Of a stretch of DNA of 64,000 nt, positions 42,338 through 52,356 are shown piece after piece. This DNA comes from Pectinatus cerevisiiphilus (GTDB lineage Bacteria > Bacillota > Negativicutes > Selenomonadales > Selenomonadaceae): positions 62,001-126,000 of the forward strand of contig NZ_SMAA01000006.1 in the NCBI RefSeq assembly GCF_004341685.1, in the 5' to 3' direction. Position 1 is the first letter of the stretch. The number at the start of each line of letters is the position of its first letter. The notes under the pieces are model-generated. The model ran no database searches. It saw nothing but the letters and a program-made list of their open reading frames with translations, and was not told the DNA's origin. A program made the translations under genes and the position numbers.

Positions 42338-44911
42338 TTATACAGCAGAAAAAGTGAATTCACCATTTTCGATACCTATTTTTGCCGTATTGCCTTCTTT
42401 AATAGTTCCTTTGATTATTTCCTTACTGAGTTCGGTTTCAATCGTATGTGTTAATAACCGCCGTAATGGACGTGCGCCAAAATGGGGATCGAAGCCATTT
42501 GCCGCTAATTTGGCAAGAACTTCATCAGACCATACAAGGCTAATTTTTACTTGTTTTTGTAAACGCTTATTAAGATTTTCAAGTAATATTGCCGCGATTT
42601 TTTTGACTTGTTCTCTATCCAAACCTTTAAATACGATGATGTCATCAATTCTGTTGAGGAATTCAGGACGGAAATAATTTTTCAGCAGTTCAAAAACATC
42701 TTTCTTGGCTTTGGAAAAATCGGTTTCTTCCAGTATTTCGTGGGAACCGAGATTGGAAGTCATAATAATGACGGTATTTTTGAAGTTTACCACACGTCCC
42801 TTACCATCGGTAAGACGTCCATCATCAAGTATTTGCAGTAAAACATTGAAAATATCAGCATGTGCTTTTTCAATTTCATCGAGCAAAATTACGCTGTAAG
42901 GACGACGCCGTACGGCTTCGGTAAGCTGTCCACCTTCGTCATAGCCGACGTAGCCGGGAGGCGCACCGATAAGACGCGATACAGAATGCTTTTCCATGTA
43001 TTCGGACATATCAATACGAATCATTGAACGTTCATCATCAAATAAGGATTCTGCCAATGTTTTTGCCAATTCAGTTTTACCAACACCTGTAGGTCCGAGG
43101 AAAATAAATGAACCGATAGGTCTGTTAGGATCCTTGATACCAGCACGGGCTCTGAGAATAGATTCACTGACTGCTTTTACAGCTTCATCTTGGCCGATGA
43201 CACGTTTATGCAGTTCATCTTCCAGATGCATAAGTTTTTCTCTTTCTCCGGTCATCATCTTTGATACTGGAATTCCTGTCCAGCGACTGACTACTTGGGC
43301 TATATCTTCTTCGCCCACTTCTTCTTTAAGCAGACGTGAGTCCTTGTTTTCTGCCAATGTTTTTTCTTGTTCAGTCAATTCCTGCTGCAATGCAGGTAAT
43401 TTGCCGTATCTGAGTTCCGATGCTTTTGTCAAATCACCATCACGTTCGGCTTTTGCCATTTCATTTTTTATATTGTCAATTTCTTGTTTTATGCCACGAG
43501 TACGTGTAATGAGTTGTTTTTCATGTTCCCACTGTTTTTTCCAGCCTGCTTCTTCAGTTTCAGCAGTCTTGATTTCTTCTGTGAGTTTTTGCAAACGTTC
43601 TTTGGAAGCATCATCAGTTTCTTTAGTCAGAGCCTGTTGTTCTATTTTCAGCTGTAAAATTTTTCTGCGGATTTCATCGAGTGGAGCAGGCATTGATTCA
43701 ATTTCAGTACGAAGTTTAGCGGCTGCTTCATCTACTAAGTCGATTGCTTTATCAGGCAGGAATCTGTCAGATATGTAGCGGTCGGAAAGGACTGCGGCAG
43801 AGATCAGCGCATTGTCACGGATTCTTACACCATGATGTACTTCATAACGTTCTTTCAAGCCACGCAGGATGGAGATCGTATCTTCTACACTTGGTTCGCC
43901 TACCATTACAGGTTGGAAACGACGTTCCAGTGCAGTGTCTTTTTCAATATATTTACGATATTCATTTAAAGTGGTCGCACCGATACAACGTAATTCACCA
44001 CGAGCCAGCATTGGTTTTAAGATATTTCCGGCATCCATGGCACCTTCAGCAGCTCCGGCACCAACAACGGTATGCACTTCATCAATGAAGAGAAGAATTT
44101 GTCCATCTGATTTAGCTATTTCATTAAGAACAGCCTTCAAACGTTCTTCAAATTCACCACGGAATTTAGCACCGGCGACCAAGGAACCCAGATCAAGTGA
44201 ATACAATGTTTTATTTTTTAATGATTCCGGTACATCACCAGCTACGATACGACGTGCCAAACCTTCGACGATAGCTGTTTTCCCTACACCAGGTTCACCG
44301 ATGAGGACAGGATTGTTCTTGGTACGGCGGGAAAGAATTTCGATTGTACGGCGAATTTCTTCATCACGGCCTATAACTGGGTCAAGTTTGCCGCGGCGTG
44401 CCGCTTCTGTGAGATCCCGACCATATTTTTGTAATGATTTATATTCGCTTTCCGGGTTATCGGAATTGACATTATTTTTTCTGTTCTTTTTAATTATAGA
44501 TTCTATTTTTGCTTTATTAAGACCAAAGTCCCTGCATAATTTCTGACAATCTTCGTCAGCATCTTCAACAATTGCAAGCAGTAAATGTTCTGTGCTGATA
44601 TATTCATCTTTCATAGAGTCGGCGATCTGCCGTGCCCGTCCTAAAACACGAGCTAATTCCACACTCATAGAAAGTCTATCCTGTCCTTTTACGGAAGGAA
44701 TTTTATTTAAAATTTGTTCCAAACGCACTTTCAACATTGGTAAATCTGTTTTGCATTCATCAAAGATTGTTGCTAAAAGACCTTCTGGTTCTTTAGCGAG
44801 AGATAAGAGAACATGAGCCGAGGTAATTTCTTGATGATAGTGCAACGCAGCATTTTGTTGGGCATTTTGTAGTGCGGTTAAGACTTTTTGTGTATATTTT
44901 TCGTCTGCCAT
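42338..44911 (-). CDS. clpB: ATP-dependent disaggregase ClpB
   Basis: Hsp100 chaperone that rescues aggregated proteins with DnaK. The 857-residue protein has the N-domain (residues 1-145), first AAA+ module with [15 protein letters not shown] (about 207) and [20 protein letters not shown], and the coiled-coil M-domain (about 410-525, the mark of ClpB over ClpC). The second AAA+ module has [15 protein letters not shown] (about 605) and [13 protein letters not shown]. The end shows the sensor-2 [16 protein letters not shown] lies 8 nt before the ATG. It is monocistronic, with a promoter embedded in a large inverted repeat. Confidence 0.97.
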   Translation of the reverse strand: MADEKYTQKVLTALQNAQQNAALHYHQEITSAHVLLSLAKEPEGLLATIFDECKTDLPMLKVRLEQILNKIPSVKGQDRLSMSVELARVLGRARQIADSMKDEYISTEHLLLAIVEDADEDCQKLCRDFGLNKAKIESIIKKNRKNNVNSDNPESEYKSLQKYGRDLTEAARRGKLDPVIGRDEEIRRTIEILSRRTKNNPVLIGEPGVGKTAIVEGLARRIVAGDVPESLKNKTLYSLDLGSLVAGAKFRGEFEERLKAVLNEIAKSDGQILLFIDEVHTVVGAGAAEGAMDAGNILKPMLARGELRCIGATTLNEYRKYIEKDTALERRFQPVMVGEPSVEDTISILRGLKERYEVHHGVRIRDNALISAAVLSDRYISDRFLPDKAIDLVDEAAAKLRTEIESMPAPLDEIRRKILQLKIEQQALTKETDDASKERLQKLTEEIKTAETEEAGWKKQWEHEKQLITRTRGIKQEIDNIKNEMAKAERDGDLTKASELRYGKLPALQQELTEQEKTLAENKDSRLLKEEVGEEDIAQVVSRWTGIPVSKMMTGEREKLMHLEDELHKRVIGQDEAVKAVSESILRARAGIKDPNRPIGSFIFLGPTGVGKTELAKTLAESLFDDERSMIRIDMSEYMEKHSVSRLIGAPPGYVGYDEGGQLTEAVRRRPYSVILLDEIEKAHADIFNVLLQILDDGRLTDGKGRVVNFKNTVIIMTSNLGSHEILEETDFSKAKKDVFELLKNYFRPEFLNRIDDIIVFKGLDREQVKKIAAILLENLNKRLQKQVKISLVWSDEVLAKLAANGFDPHFGARPLRRLLTHTIETELSKEIIKGTIKEGNTAKIGIENGEFTFSAV

Positions 44912-44979
44912 AGTATATACCTCCTGATTTAGAAGTTATTAATTCTTAGTTTATTTGTATCAATTAAGATTACATTGTT

Positions 44980-45008
44980 ATTATAATGACAAAAAGTCAA
45001 AAAGTCAA
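44980..45008 (-). promoter_or_regulatory. Sigma-A promoter of clpB
   Basis: TTGACT (45008-45003), a 17-nt spacer and TATAAT (44985-44980) on the minus strand; very close to consensus and about 70 bp upstream of the start codon. Confidence 0.8.
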
Positions 45009-45035
45009 ATAAAAAATTAGACTTTTTGACTTTTT
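44991..45035. promoter_or_regulatory. Inverted repeat with tandem AAAAAGTC motifs over the clpB promoter
   Basis: Two perfect 16-nt arms, each made of two AAAAAGTC units (44991-45006) or their complement (45020-45035), surround a 13-nt AT spacer. The left arm overlaps the -35 and spacer of the clpB promoter, so it is probably an operator for a heat-shock repressor. The units resemble CtsR heptads (RGTCAAA), but the spacing is 8 nt rather than the usual 10, and it is not a CIRCE element. Confidence 0.6.
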
Positions 45036-45039
45036 ATCA

Positions 45040-45143
45040 AAAAAACTTTCTCTACGCTTATTTTATTGACACAGCCAATGGGTGTCAAGTCCGTTCTTGA
45101 GACTGTGGGTCTGCTTTATGGGGAGATCCGCTTGTATTAGTGG
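45040..45143. other. Unexplained structured intergenic segment
   Basis: Between the clpB and mug promoters lie an inverted repeat TTGACAC / GTGTCAA (45069-45091) and GGGTCT / AGATCC (45108-45128) around an 11-nt loop. This part is visibly more GC-rich than its surroundings. No open frame or known RNA family is recognised. Confidence 0.3.
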
Positions 45144-45172
45144 TTTTGAGCGTATTGCATAAAATTTATAAT
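45144..45172 (+). promoter_or_regulatory. Probable promoter of the DNA glycosylase gene
   Basis: TTTTGA, a 17-nt spacer and TATAAT end 18 bp before the ATG; the -10 is perfect and the -35 weak. Confidence 0.45.
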
Positions 45173-45190
45173 AGATAAAGGAGATTTGAA

Positions 45191-45694
45191 ATGTCATTAT
45201 GTAAAGGTTTTGCCCCTGTAGTAAAAAATGATGCAGAAATTTTAATATTGGGTTCTATGCCAAGTGTAGCTTCGCTTGCCCATGAACAATACTATGCCCA
45301 TCCGCAAAATAGGTTTTGGCGGCTCATGGCAAAATTGTTAGGGTATGCGAAAATGCCGGAAAATTATCCTGAAAAATTAAAAATGCTTATGGACAACCAT
45401 ATTGCTTTGTGGGATGCCATTGCCTCTTGTGAAAGAGAAGGCAGCCTTGATTCGGCAATACATCGTGAAATCCCCAATGATTTTAGCGAATTTCTTTCTA
45501 AATATACGAAGATAAACACAGTTTGCTTTAATGGAGGAAAAGCATATCAATGTTTCAAAAAATATAATAAAAATATTCTCACCAACGATAAGTATAGATT
45601 TTATTCTATGCCTTCTACAAGTCCGGCCAATGCCCGCTTTAAAATAGGAATGCTGGAAGATAAATGGAAGGTTATGCTGTCTGCTCCCAAATAA
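45191..45694 (+). CDS. DNA-deoxyinosine glycosylase (uracil-DNA glycosylase family 6)
   Basis: Base-excision repair enzyme of 167 residues removing hypoxanthine (deaminated adenine), of the Hdg/family 6 group of the UDG superfamily. It shows LILGSMPSVASLAHEQYYAHPQNRFW near the N-terminus (residues 18-43), where GSMPS replaces the usual water-activating motif, HIALWDAI in the middle, and the C-terminal MPSTSPANARF motif. AAAGGAG lies 7 nt before the ATG. It stands alone. Confidence 0.85.
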   Translation: MSLCKGFAPVVKNDAEILILGSMPSVASLAHEQYYAHPQNRFWRLMAKLLGYAKMPENYPEKLKMLMDNHIALWDAIASCEREGSLDSAIHREIPNDFSEFLSKYTKINTVCFNGGKAYQCFKKYNKNILTNDKYRFYSMPSTSPANARFKIGMLEDKWKVMLSAPK

Positions 45695-45785
45695 CTTCAA
45701 GCAAATAATAGGACATAATTACTCCCTAAATATTTGATAGCTATAGATATTTCCAAAGAAAATTTCCGAGGCAAAATAAGCTGTA

Positions 45786-47576
45786 TTATTTTTTAGCAAT
45801 AGTATTTTTTTGCAGAGGAAAAGATATCGTAAATGTTGTTCCCACGCCCAATTCACTGCTGGCAAATATCCTACCGCTAAATAATTCTACGAGAAATTTG
45901 ACTAAAGACAGGCCAATACCAGAACCGCCTATATCTTGTCTGGCACGTGATTTGTCGCTTCGGTAAAATCTGTCAAATATAAAGGGCAGATCTGCTTTAG
46001 CAATGCCCACACCAGTATCCTTTATGATAAAAATAGCATTCTCCTCATTTTTACTGCACGATAAAGAAATTTTTCCTTTACCAGGTGTATATTTTACTGC
46101 ATTTTCGAGTAAATTGATAAAAATCTGCTTAAACAGTTCAGGGTTGGCTTTTATGAATATTTCTTTTACCATAAAAGTAGTTTCTAAGGACTGTTTGTTC
46201 TGGTTTAGTAAAGGCGTTATCGTTTTTATTATTTTTTCGAGTGTTTCTGTGCAATTTATATTGGTCATGGCAATTTGTTTTTTGTAGTCGGTGCTGTTTA
46301 ATTTTGCTAATTGCAGCAGGTTTTTTACCAGATATTGCATGCGGCAGCTTTCATCATAAATGATTTTCAAAAAATGGCGAGTTGTTTCCGCTTCTGTCAG
46401 GTCGCCGTCCAATAAAGTTTCACTAAAGCCTTTAATTGAAGTCAACGGTGTAGACAGTTCATGGGCCGCATTGGCAACAAAAATATTTTGTCTATCTGTT
46501 ATTTCCTGCATCAGTGAGATATCATGAAATACACATACAATGCTCTGCTTGGCTTCACTTGTAAAGGGGGCAAAAAAGACAATAAAGGTTTTTTCGGTAT
46601 TGCCCAGCTTGATGCGAAGCGTTATTTTTTTATTCTTATTTTCCTGGGCGCAGTTTTTTGCTGTATTGCTTATGACTGTACTGCCTATACAATTGATGCT
46701 GTATGTTTTTATAATATTAGGGGTTATTTTGAAAATATCTTTTGCTTGTTTATTGGCTTCTGTAATAAGACCATTTTCATTCAACAGGATGACGGCATTA
46801 TCCATATTATCTAATATTAAAGACAAAGTATGGGCCTTTGCCCGTGAATCATTGATTTTACGAAGTAAACGGCTGGTCAATTTGTTGATGGCCGCAGCGA
46901 GAAATTCTAATTCGTCAGCAGTATTTATGCGCATACGGGTATTGAGATCACCGTTGATTATTTTTTGCGCGTCCACAGTCATTTGCCTTATCGGATTAGT
47001 AAAACGTCTGGTGAGGATGATGCCGATACTTATAGCTATAATTGTGACTGCAAAAAAGATAAATAAAATATTATTGCGCATATCATCGTATGATTTTTCC
47101 AAGGGCGCAATATTGAGTGCTGTGCGGCTAACACCAAGCAATGTACCATTATCATATACAGGAACAGCTACATAAAGCAGATTCTTTTGCAAGGTATCAC
47201 TGTATCTTATTGATGAACCTGTACCTGCTTGCAGGGCATTTTGGATTTCCGGTCGGGTTTCATGGTTATCCATTGATTCGGTATCATGGGAAGAATCATA
47301 GATCACTTCACCTGATGCATTTACTAATGTTATGCGCAGGCCCGTATCGGCACTGATCGATTGTAAAAGGGAAGCATCGGCATTGTCTTCTTCTTGAAAA
47401 TATATATGTGAGATGGCTGCCACAGTTTTTGCCTGATTTTCTAAGGAACTGGTCTTATCCTGGATGTTTATTTTATAAAAATAATCCACCATATATATGC
47501 TGCAAATTAAAAGAGGAAGTATTATCAGGAATAATGAATATATTGTCAAACGTCTGCTGATGCTTGATTTTAGCAT
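45786..47576 (-). CDS. phoR: Phosphate regulon sensor histidine kinase PhoR-like
   Basis: Membrane sensor kinase of 596 residues, probably partner of the PhoB response regulator. Segment order: membrane helix 1 (about residues 10-32), an extracytoplasmic sensor of about 140 residues, membrane helix 2 (about 178-200), HAMP (FTNPIRQMTVDAQKI), PAS (about 250-360), dimerisation domain with the phospho-accepting histidine in NAAHELSTPLTSIKG, and an ATPase domain with NLLENAVKYTPG, DTGVGIAKADLPFIFDRF and GGSGIGLSLVK. GGAAGG 6 nt before the ATG at 47576 fixes the start. It lies downstream of the terminator that ends pstB-phoU, separated from phoB by four genes, so pairing with PhoB is inferred from context and domain order. 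Confidence 0.85.
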   Translation of the reverse strand: MLKSSISRRLTIYSLFLIILPLLICSIYMVDYFYKINIQDKTSSLENQAKTVAAISHIYFQEEDNADASLLQSISADTGLRITLVNASGEVIYDSSHDTESMDNHETRPEIQNALQAGTGSSIRYSDTLQKNLLYVAVPVYDNGTLLGVSRTALNIAPLEKSYDDMRNNILFIFFAVTIIAISIGIILTRRFTNPIRQMTVDAQKIINGDLNTRMRINTADELEFLAAAINKLTSRLLRKINDSRAKAHTLSLILDNMDNAVILLNENGLITEANKQAKDIFKITPNIIKTYSINCIGSTVISNTAKNCAQENKNKKITLRIKLGNTEKTFIVFFAPFTSEAKQSIVCVFHDISLMQEITDRQNIFVANAAHELSTPLTSIKGFSETLLDGDLTEAETTRHFLKIIYDESCRMQYLVKNLLQLAKLNSTDYKKQIAMTNINCTETLEKIIKTITPLLNQNKQSLETTFMVKEIFIKANPELFKQIFINLLENAVKYTPGKGKISLSCSKNEENAIFIIKDTGVGIAKADLPFIFDRFYRSDKSRARQDIGGSGIGLSLVKFLVELFSGRIFASSELGVGTTFTISFPLQKNTIAKK

Positions 47577-47654
47577 GGTAGACCTTCCTTTCATACATAA
47601 ATAAGTTTTGTTAAGTCATTTCATTTTAGCATACTATACGTATGGATAAAATGT

Positions 47655-47690
47655 AAAAAACCCCAGCACATTTATGTACTGAGGTTTTTT
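47655..47690 (-). terminator. Terminator after phoU
   Basis: AAAAAACCYCAG arms around TACATAAATGTGC make a stem flanked by A and T runs on both sides, 14 bp beyond the phoU stop. Confidence 0.82.
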
Positions 47691-47703
47691 ACCAAGAAAA
47701 GCA

Positions 47704-48360
47704 TTATATTTTCTTCGTTTTGCGTATGCGTTCAGCTGTTTCCAAGTATATAACCCATTCTGCAATATTTGTCGCATGGTCGCCTATTCTTTCTAGGTAA
47801 CGCGAGGTGAAAACAAATTCAGGCATTGTGTTGATCGATGTTTGGTTGGAGATTTCTGTCAAGGTTTTGGCAAAAAGGGAGTCTGCGTTATCATCTTCGA
47901 TGCAGACTTTCTCAGCCAAGTTTACATCGGCATTTTTATAGGCTTTAATGGACATATTAATCATGGAGATAGCACAATCAGCTAAAGCCTTTATATGGGA
48001 ATCTTGGAAATCAAAGGCTTTTTTTAAATTGTAAGTAATTTTTGCTATATCAAAGGCGTGGTCACCGATGCGTTCCAGATCTGTAGAGATTTTAAACGAG
48101 GTAGCTATAACCCGTAGGTCATGGGCAATAGGCTGCTGCTTGGCAATAAGTAGGATACATGAGTCTTCGATTTCAATCAGTAGTTTATCAATGATATCGT
48201 CACTTTCCATAACTTGTGCAGCCAATTTCTTGTCAAAAGTCAACAGTGCCTTTATTGAATTTTTGGCAGCTGTTTCTGCCGCTATCCCCATTTCGACAAT
48301 TTTCTCTTGTATTCTAGCCAGATCTTCAATATAAGCTTTTCTTGTTACTTGATTTTCCAT
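47704..48360 (-). CDS. phoU: Phosphate signalling protein PhoU
   Basis: PhoU couples the Pst transporter to PhoR and dampens phosphate uptake. The 218-residue all-helical protein has the two repeated three-helix bundles, with the metal-binding signatures ESDDIIDKLLIEIEDSCI (first) and EDDNADSLFAK (second), and LERIGDHAFDIA / LERIGDHATNIAEWV, the paired hallmark of the family. It starts 14 bp after pstB, in the same transcript. Confidence 0.95.
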   Translation of the reverse strand: MENQVTRKAYIEDLARIQEKIVEMGIAAETAAKNSIKALLTFDKKLAAQVMESDDIIDKLLIEIEDSCILLIAKQQPIAHDLRVIATSFKISTDLERIGDHAFDIAKITYNLKKAFDFQDSHIKALADCAISMINMSIKAYKNADVNLAEKVCIEDDNADSLFAKTLTEISNQTSINTMPEFVFTSRYLERIGDHATNIAEWVIYLETAERIRKTKKI

Positions 48361-48374
48361 TACAAGCTCCTTTC

Positions 48375-49130
48375 TTAACCGAAGCGTCCAGATATATAAT
48401 CTTCGGTTTGTTTGTCGGCGGGATTAGTAAATATTACGTCCGTTATATCATGTTCAACTAATTTACCATTGAGGAAGAAGGCTGTGTAATCAGATACACG
48501 TGCTGCCTGTTGCATATTATGCGTTACCATTACAATTGTGTAATTTTTCTTCAATTCAGCCACAAGTTCTTCTATTTTCATGGTAGAAATAGGATCAAGT
48601 GCGGAACATGGCTCATCCATGAGGATTACTTCTGGTTCAACAGCAAGAACGCGGGCGATACAAAGGCGTTGCTGCTGCCCACCGGACATACCCATTGCCG
48701 AATCAGTGAGACGGTCTTTTACTTCATCCCATAAAGCAGCGCTGCGAAGGCTTTTTTCGACGACTTCGTTCAGTTTGTTTTTATTTTTTAAACCATGAAC
48801 ACGGGGTCCATAGGCGATGTTTTCATAAATGGACATCGGAAATGGATTTGGACGCTGAAAAACCATTCCGACACGTTTACGTAGATACACTATGTCTGTA
48901 TCAGGGGCATATATGTCATTTCCATCTAAGAATATATCACCGTCAATGTGTACGCTTTCGATCAGATCATTCATACGGTTAAGTGTTTTGAGGAAGGTGG
49001 ATTTACCGCATCCGGAAGGACCTATTAAAGCGACGACTTTGTTTGTTGGTACGTTTAGTGAGATGTTATATAGAGCTTGCTTACTGCCATAGTATAAATT
49101 TAGATTTTTGGCCTGCATTTTGTATTGCAT
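48375..49130 (-). CDS. pstB: Phosphate ABC transporter ATP-binding protein PstB
   Basis: ATPase of the high-affinity phosphate importer, 251 residues. Walker [10 protein letters not shown] (about residues 37-45), [16 protein letters not shown] and [15 protein letters not shown] are the PstB-type motifs, with [19 protein letters not shown] matching the phosphate subfamily exactly. GGGAGG 7 nt upstream supports ATG 49130. It is unusual in being encoded apart from pstSCA, behind its own Pho box. Confidence 0.96.
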   Translation of the reverse strand: MQYKMQAKNLNLYYGSKQALYNISLNVPTNKVVALIGPSGCGKSTFLKTLNRMNDLIESVHIDGDIFLDGNDIYAPDTDIVYLRKRVGMVFQRPNPFPMSIYENIAYGPRVHGLKNKNKLNEVVEKSLRSAALWDEVKDRLTDSAMGMSGGQQQRLCIARVLAVEPEVILMDEPCSALDPISTMKIEELVAELKKNYTIVMVTHNMQQAARVSDYTAFFLNGKLVEHDITDVIFTNPADKQTEDYISGRFG

Positions 49131-49186
49131 TTTATTTCCTCCCGCTACATCTTCGTGAAAAATATAGCATATAAAGAGCAGCTGAT

Positions 49187-49214
49187 TGTTAGTTAAATGT
49201 TAATTTTTTGTAAA
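49187..49214 (-). promoter_or_regulatory. Pho box upstream of pstB-phoU
   Basis: On the minus strand TTTACA (49214), TTAACA (49203) and CTAACA (49192) recur at an exact 11-bp period, the pattern bound by PhoB/PhoP dimers. A TATATT -10-like element follows about 20 nt later. Confidence 0.75.
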
Positions 49215-49299
49215 TAAAAAGCATAAACGCATTATTTTGCAAAGAATTAACATAAATTATGCTGTATACAAAAAGACACGAAAGAGCATTTCTAAATGC

Positions 49300-51354
49300 T
49301 TAGTCTGTATATTTTTCTAAAAAAAATGCCTGGCTGTCCAATCGTGGCAGTTTCGCAGAAAATTTTTCGTAGTCACCATCTCTGTTGAGAAAACGGGCTT
49401 TTACCGTATCACGCCACATGATAAGTAAACTTTGGTAGATGCTTTCTTTTAGGTCAAGATCATAAATCGGGCATGCTATTTCTACACGGTGTTCGGTGTT
49501 TCTGGTCATCCAGTCAGCTGAGGATATATATATCTTGGCAGTTTCTCCGCTGCCGAAGCAGAAAATCCGTGAGTGTTCCAAAAATCTACCGACTATACTT
49601 ATAACTTTTATATTTTCGGTTTTTCCCTTTATTCCCGGTTTGATGCAGCAAATGCCGCGAATAATCATTTTTATTTTAACGCCGGCTTGTGATGCCGTTG
49701 CTAAGGCATCAATAAGATCACGGTCTGTGAGTGAATTCATCTTGAGCAGGATATGTGATACTTTGCCCGCTAAGGCATGTTCTCTCTGTTCATTTATAAG
49801 GCGTAGTAAATCGGGTTTTAAGCTGTTCGGGGCAGATAAGAAAGAATTGTAATTGCCCTGCAAATTATCTGTGCCCATGTTCTGAAAAAATTGCACAGCA
49901 TCAAGGCCAATATCATCCGAAGCGGTGAAGAAGGACAGGTCTGTATAAAGTTTTGCCGTTTGGGCATTATAATTGCCAGTACCAATCTGTGTGATATATT
50001 CTATTTTGTTGTTTTTGCGGCGCATTATAAGACATATCTTGGCGTGTACCTTGTAGCCTTCTACGCCGTATATTACCTTGCAGCCAGCATCTTGCAGCAT
50101 TTCTGCCCAATTTATGTTATTGGCTTCATCAAAACGGGCGCGCAATTCCATTAAGACCGTGACATCTTTGCCAAGCTCTGCTGCCATTGACAGCAGCTGG
50201 ATCAGCTTGGCCTTTCTCTTCCCTATCCGGTATATTGTGATTTTGATGGCGAAAACAGAATCATCATAAACGGCTTCTTTAAGTAGCTGTAAAAATAAAT
50301 CAAAGCTCTGGTACGGGTAGTTCAGCAGTAAATCTTTGTGGCCTATATATTCAATCATACTAGTATCTTGGGGAATATGACATTTAGAGGAGGGAATAAA
50401 CGGCGGGTACATCAACGTGCTTTTTTGCTCAACCGTCATTCTTTCATCAAGGGAGAGCAGGTAAGATAGATTTATCGGTGTACGGCAGGTGAAAACCTGT
50501 TCTTTTTTTATGTTTAAATGCTCCAGCAGATAAGTGAACATGGAGGAACAGGTTTCCCCATTTATTTCCAGGCGCACTGCGGCAAGTTTTCCCCGTCTTT
50601 TAAGGCTTTTCCGCATGTGCTGCAAATAGTCTTCACCGAGTTCAAAGTCTTCGTCGTCAAGGCTTATATCAGCATTGCGGGTCACGCTGATTACTGCTTT
50701 TTTTTCGACGGTGTAAAGATTAAAGATTTTTTCGGCATAATGAAGGACTATATCTTCAAGAAGTATATATTTATTTTTTCGGCCAGGCAGGTAAAGCAGC
50801 TTGGGGAGGTTTTCGGGAATAGGAATGATGCCCAGTATATCATTCTTTTTTTCCTTTAAAGAAACGGCAATATAAAGTGCTTTGTTTTGCAAGTGCGGGA
50901 AAGGATGGCGGACGTTGATCACGAGTGGGGATAATAGAGGCATTATTTGTGTACGGAAATAGTCTTTTACAAATGCTGTTTCTCTTTTTCCCAGTTTTTC
51001 AGATTTCTTCCGCTGTATGCCAGCAGCATGGCAGACTCGTTCTAGTCTGGCAGCGAGCACATCTCTTTTCTTATACAATATTTTTGTCGCGGCAAATATT
51101 TTTTCTAATTGCTGGGTGGGTGTTAAGAAACTTTTATTATCAAATTTTAATGATTTTTCCAAGGACAGATCATAGAGACTGCCCACACGTATCATGTAAA
51201 ATTCGTCTAAGTTACTGTTGAAAATAGCCAAAAACTTCAACCTTTCATATAATGGAACAGTTTCGTCTTCAGCTTCTTCTAAAACTCGTTCATTAAACTT
51301 GAGCCATGATAATTCACGGTTTTGAGTATATATGGGGTTGATTTTTTTAATCAT
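49300..51354 (-). CDS. ppk: Polyphosphate kinase 1
   Basis: PPK1 polymerises the gamma phosphate of ATP into polyphosphate at the membrane. The 684-residue protein has the N-terminal helical domain beginning NRELSWLKFNERVLEEA and NLDEFYMIRVGSL. The two phospholipase D-like catalytic domains include GYKVHAKICLI (autophosphorylated histidine, about residue 435) and IGTGNYNAQTAKLYTDLS. WMTRNTEHRVEIACP lies near the end. It begins 4 bp after the ppx stop and is probably co-transcribed from phoB. Confidence 0.96.
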   Translation of the reverse strand: MIKKINPIYTQNRELSWLKFNERVLEEAEDETVPLYERLKFLAIFNSNLDEFYMIRVGSLYDLSLEKSLKFDNKSFLTPTQQLEKIFAATKILYKKRDVLAARLERVCHAAGIQRKKSEKLGKRETAFVKDYFRTQIMPLLSPLVINVRHPFPHLQNKALYIAVSLKEKKNDILGIIPIPENLPKLLYLPGRKNKYILLEDIVLHYAEKIFNLYTVEKKAVISVTRNADISLDDEDFELGEDYLQHMRKSLKRRGKLAAVRLEINGETCSSMFTYLLEHLNIKKEQVFTCRTPINLSYLLSLDERMTVEQKSTLMYPPFIPSSKCHIPQDTSMIEYIGHKDLLLNYPYQSFDLFLQLLKEAVYDDSVFAIKITIYRIGKRKAKLIQLLSMAAELGKDVTVLMELRARFDEANNINWAEMLQDAGCKVIYGVEGYKVHAKICLIMRRKNNKIEYITQIGTGNYNAQTAKLYTDLSFFTASDDIGLDAVQFFQNMGTDNLQGNYNSFLSAPNSLKPDLLRLINEQREHALAGKVSHILLKMNSLTDRDLIDALATASQAGVKIKMIIRGICCIKPGIKGKTENIKVISIVGRFLEHSRIFCFGSGETAKIYISSADWMTRNTEHRVEIACPIYDLDLKESIYQSLLIMWRDTVKARFLNRDGDYEKFSAKLPRLDSQAFFLEKYTD

Positions 51355-51358
51355 TTTC

Positions 51359-52294
51359 CTACACCTCGATATCGTCGAATTCTTTTAATATGATTTTCGC
51401 CAAATATCCTTCACGCACACCTGCCCGGCTTATCAAGATCGTTTTTACTTTGAAAAGGTCAACAAGTGTTTCTAAAATAATCATTCCCGGTAAAATAGTA
51501 CGAATACGGTCGGGAACTATGTCAAGCAATGTGTCAAGAGTGTGCCGATCAATATGGGTCTTGTCTTTTTTGTTTAGAAATTGTTTTATAATGCCACTGA
51601 TGCTTTCAGCACGGATGCTTTTGTTTCGTGGGCTAAGGCCAAAAAGTGAATTATATACATCTTTGGTAGAGCGTATTGTTCCGCCTACTCCGCAGACATC
51701 TTGATAATTTGGGGCGAAATCCTGATAATCTTGTTTTTCTAGTAAATGTAAAACTTTTTTTCTGATTTTTTGCTGTTCTATTTTATTAGGAAAGAAGTGA
51801 TTGACATATTTACTGTAAGCACTCAGTGAACCTATGGGCAGGCTGACAGCCTGTTTTATTTTCATGTTTTCATAAGCAACCAGTTCTGTACTGGCTCCGC
51901 CTATATCAATAAGAAGGCCGCTTTTTAAATTTACGGTTCGGGCAGCGCCGATAAAATCTAATTTGGCTTCTACTTTTCCACTTATGACATGTATTTTTAA
52001 GCCTGTTTTTTCTTCAATTTCTTTTACTGCCTGGTCGCTATTCGTAACATTTCTTAGAGCTGCCGTAGCAAAAGCGTAAATGTTTTCTATGCCAAGATCA
52101 AGTGCTATTTTTTTCAGCGGCAGTAGGGCATGACAAGCTTTTTCGATACCGGCTGCGCTCATCATCCGATCGTTGACGTAGGAGGCAAGTGCGGCCATTT
52201 CTTTCTTATTGAGAAGAATGTTATATGAACCTTTATCTACTTTATAAATTACGAGTCTAATGGTATTGGAGCCAATATCTATTACTGCGTACAT
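51359..52294 (-). CDS. ppx: Exopolyphosphatase / guanosine pentaphosphatase family (Ppx/GppA)
   Basis: This 311-residue protein is an ASKHA-fold phosphatase that degrades polyphosphate or pppGpp. The phosphate-1 loop is VIDIGSNTIRLVIYK, and phosphate-2 is LLIDIGGASTELVAYE (about residues 125-140). Only the core two domains are present, without the C-terminal HD region of longer enzymes. The ATG at 52294 has GAGGCG 8 nt upstream. Ppx beside Ppk in a PhoB operon suggests phosphate storage and recovery. Confidence 0.9.
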   Translation of the reverse strand: MYAVIDIGSNTIRLVIYKVDKGSYNILLNKKEMAALASYVNDRMMSAAGIEKACHALLPLKKIALDLGIENIYAFATAALRNVTNSDQAVKEIEEKTGLKIHVISGKVEAKLDFIGAARTVNLKSGLLIDIGGASTELVAYENMKIKQAVSLPIGSLSAYSKYVNHFFPNKIEQQKIRKKVLHLLEKQDYQDFAPNYQDVCGVGGTIRSTKDVYNSLFGLSPRNKSIRAESISGIIKQFLNKKDKTHIDRHTLDTLLDIVPDRIRTILPGMIILETLVDLFKVKTILISRAGVREGYLAKIILKEFDDIEV

Positions 52295-52356
52295 TAAAAA
52301 TCGCCTCACTTGTTTTAAAATTTATATAAAAGTAATAAAGAAGAAAAAGGAGAAAA

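Noticed and set aside
44991-45035. A CIRCE element (HrcA site) upstream of clpB.
   Set aside because: No TTAGCACTC / GAGTGCTAA arms; the palindrome is built from AAAAAGTC units instead.
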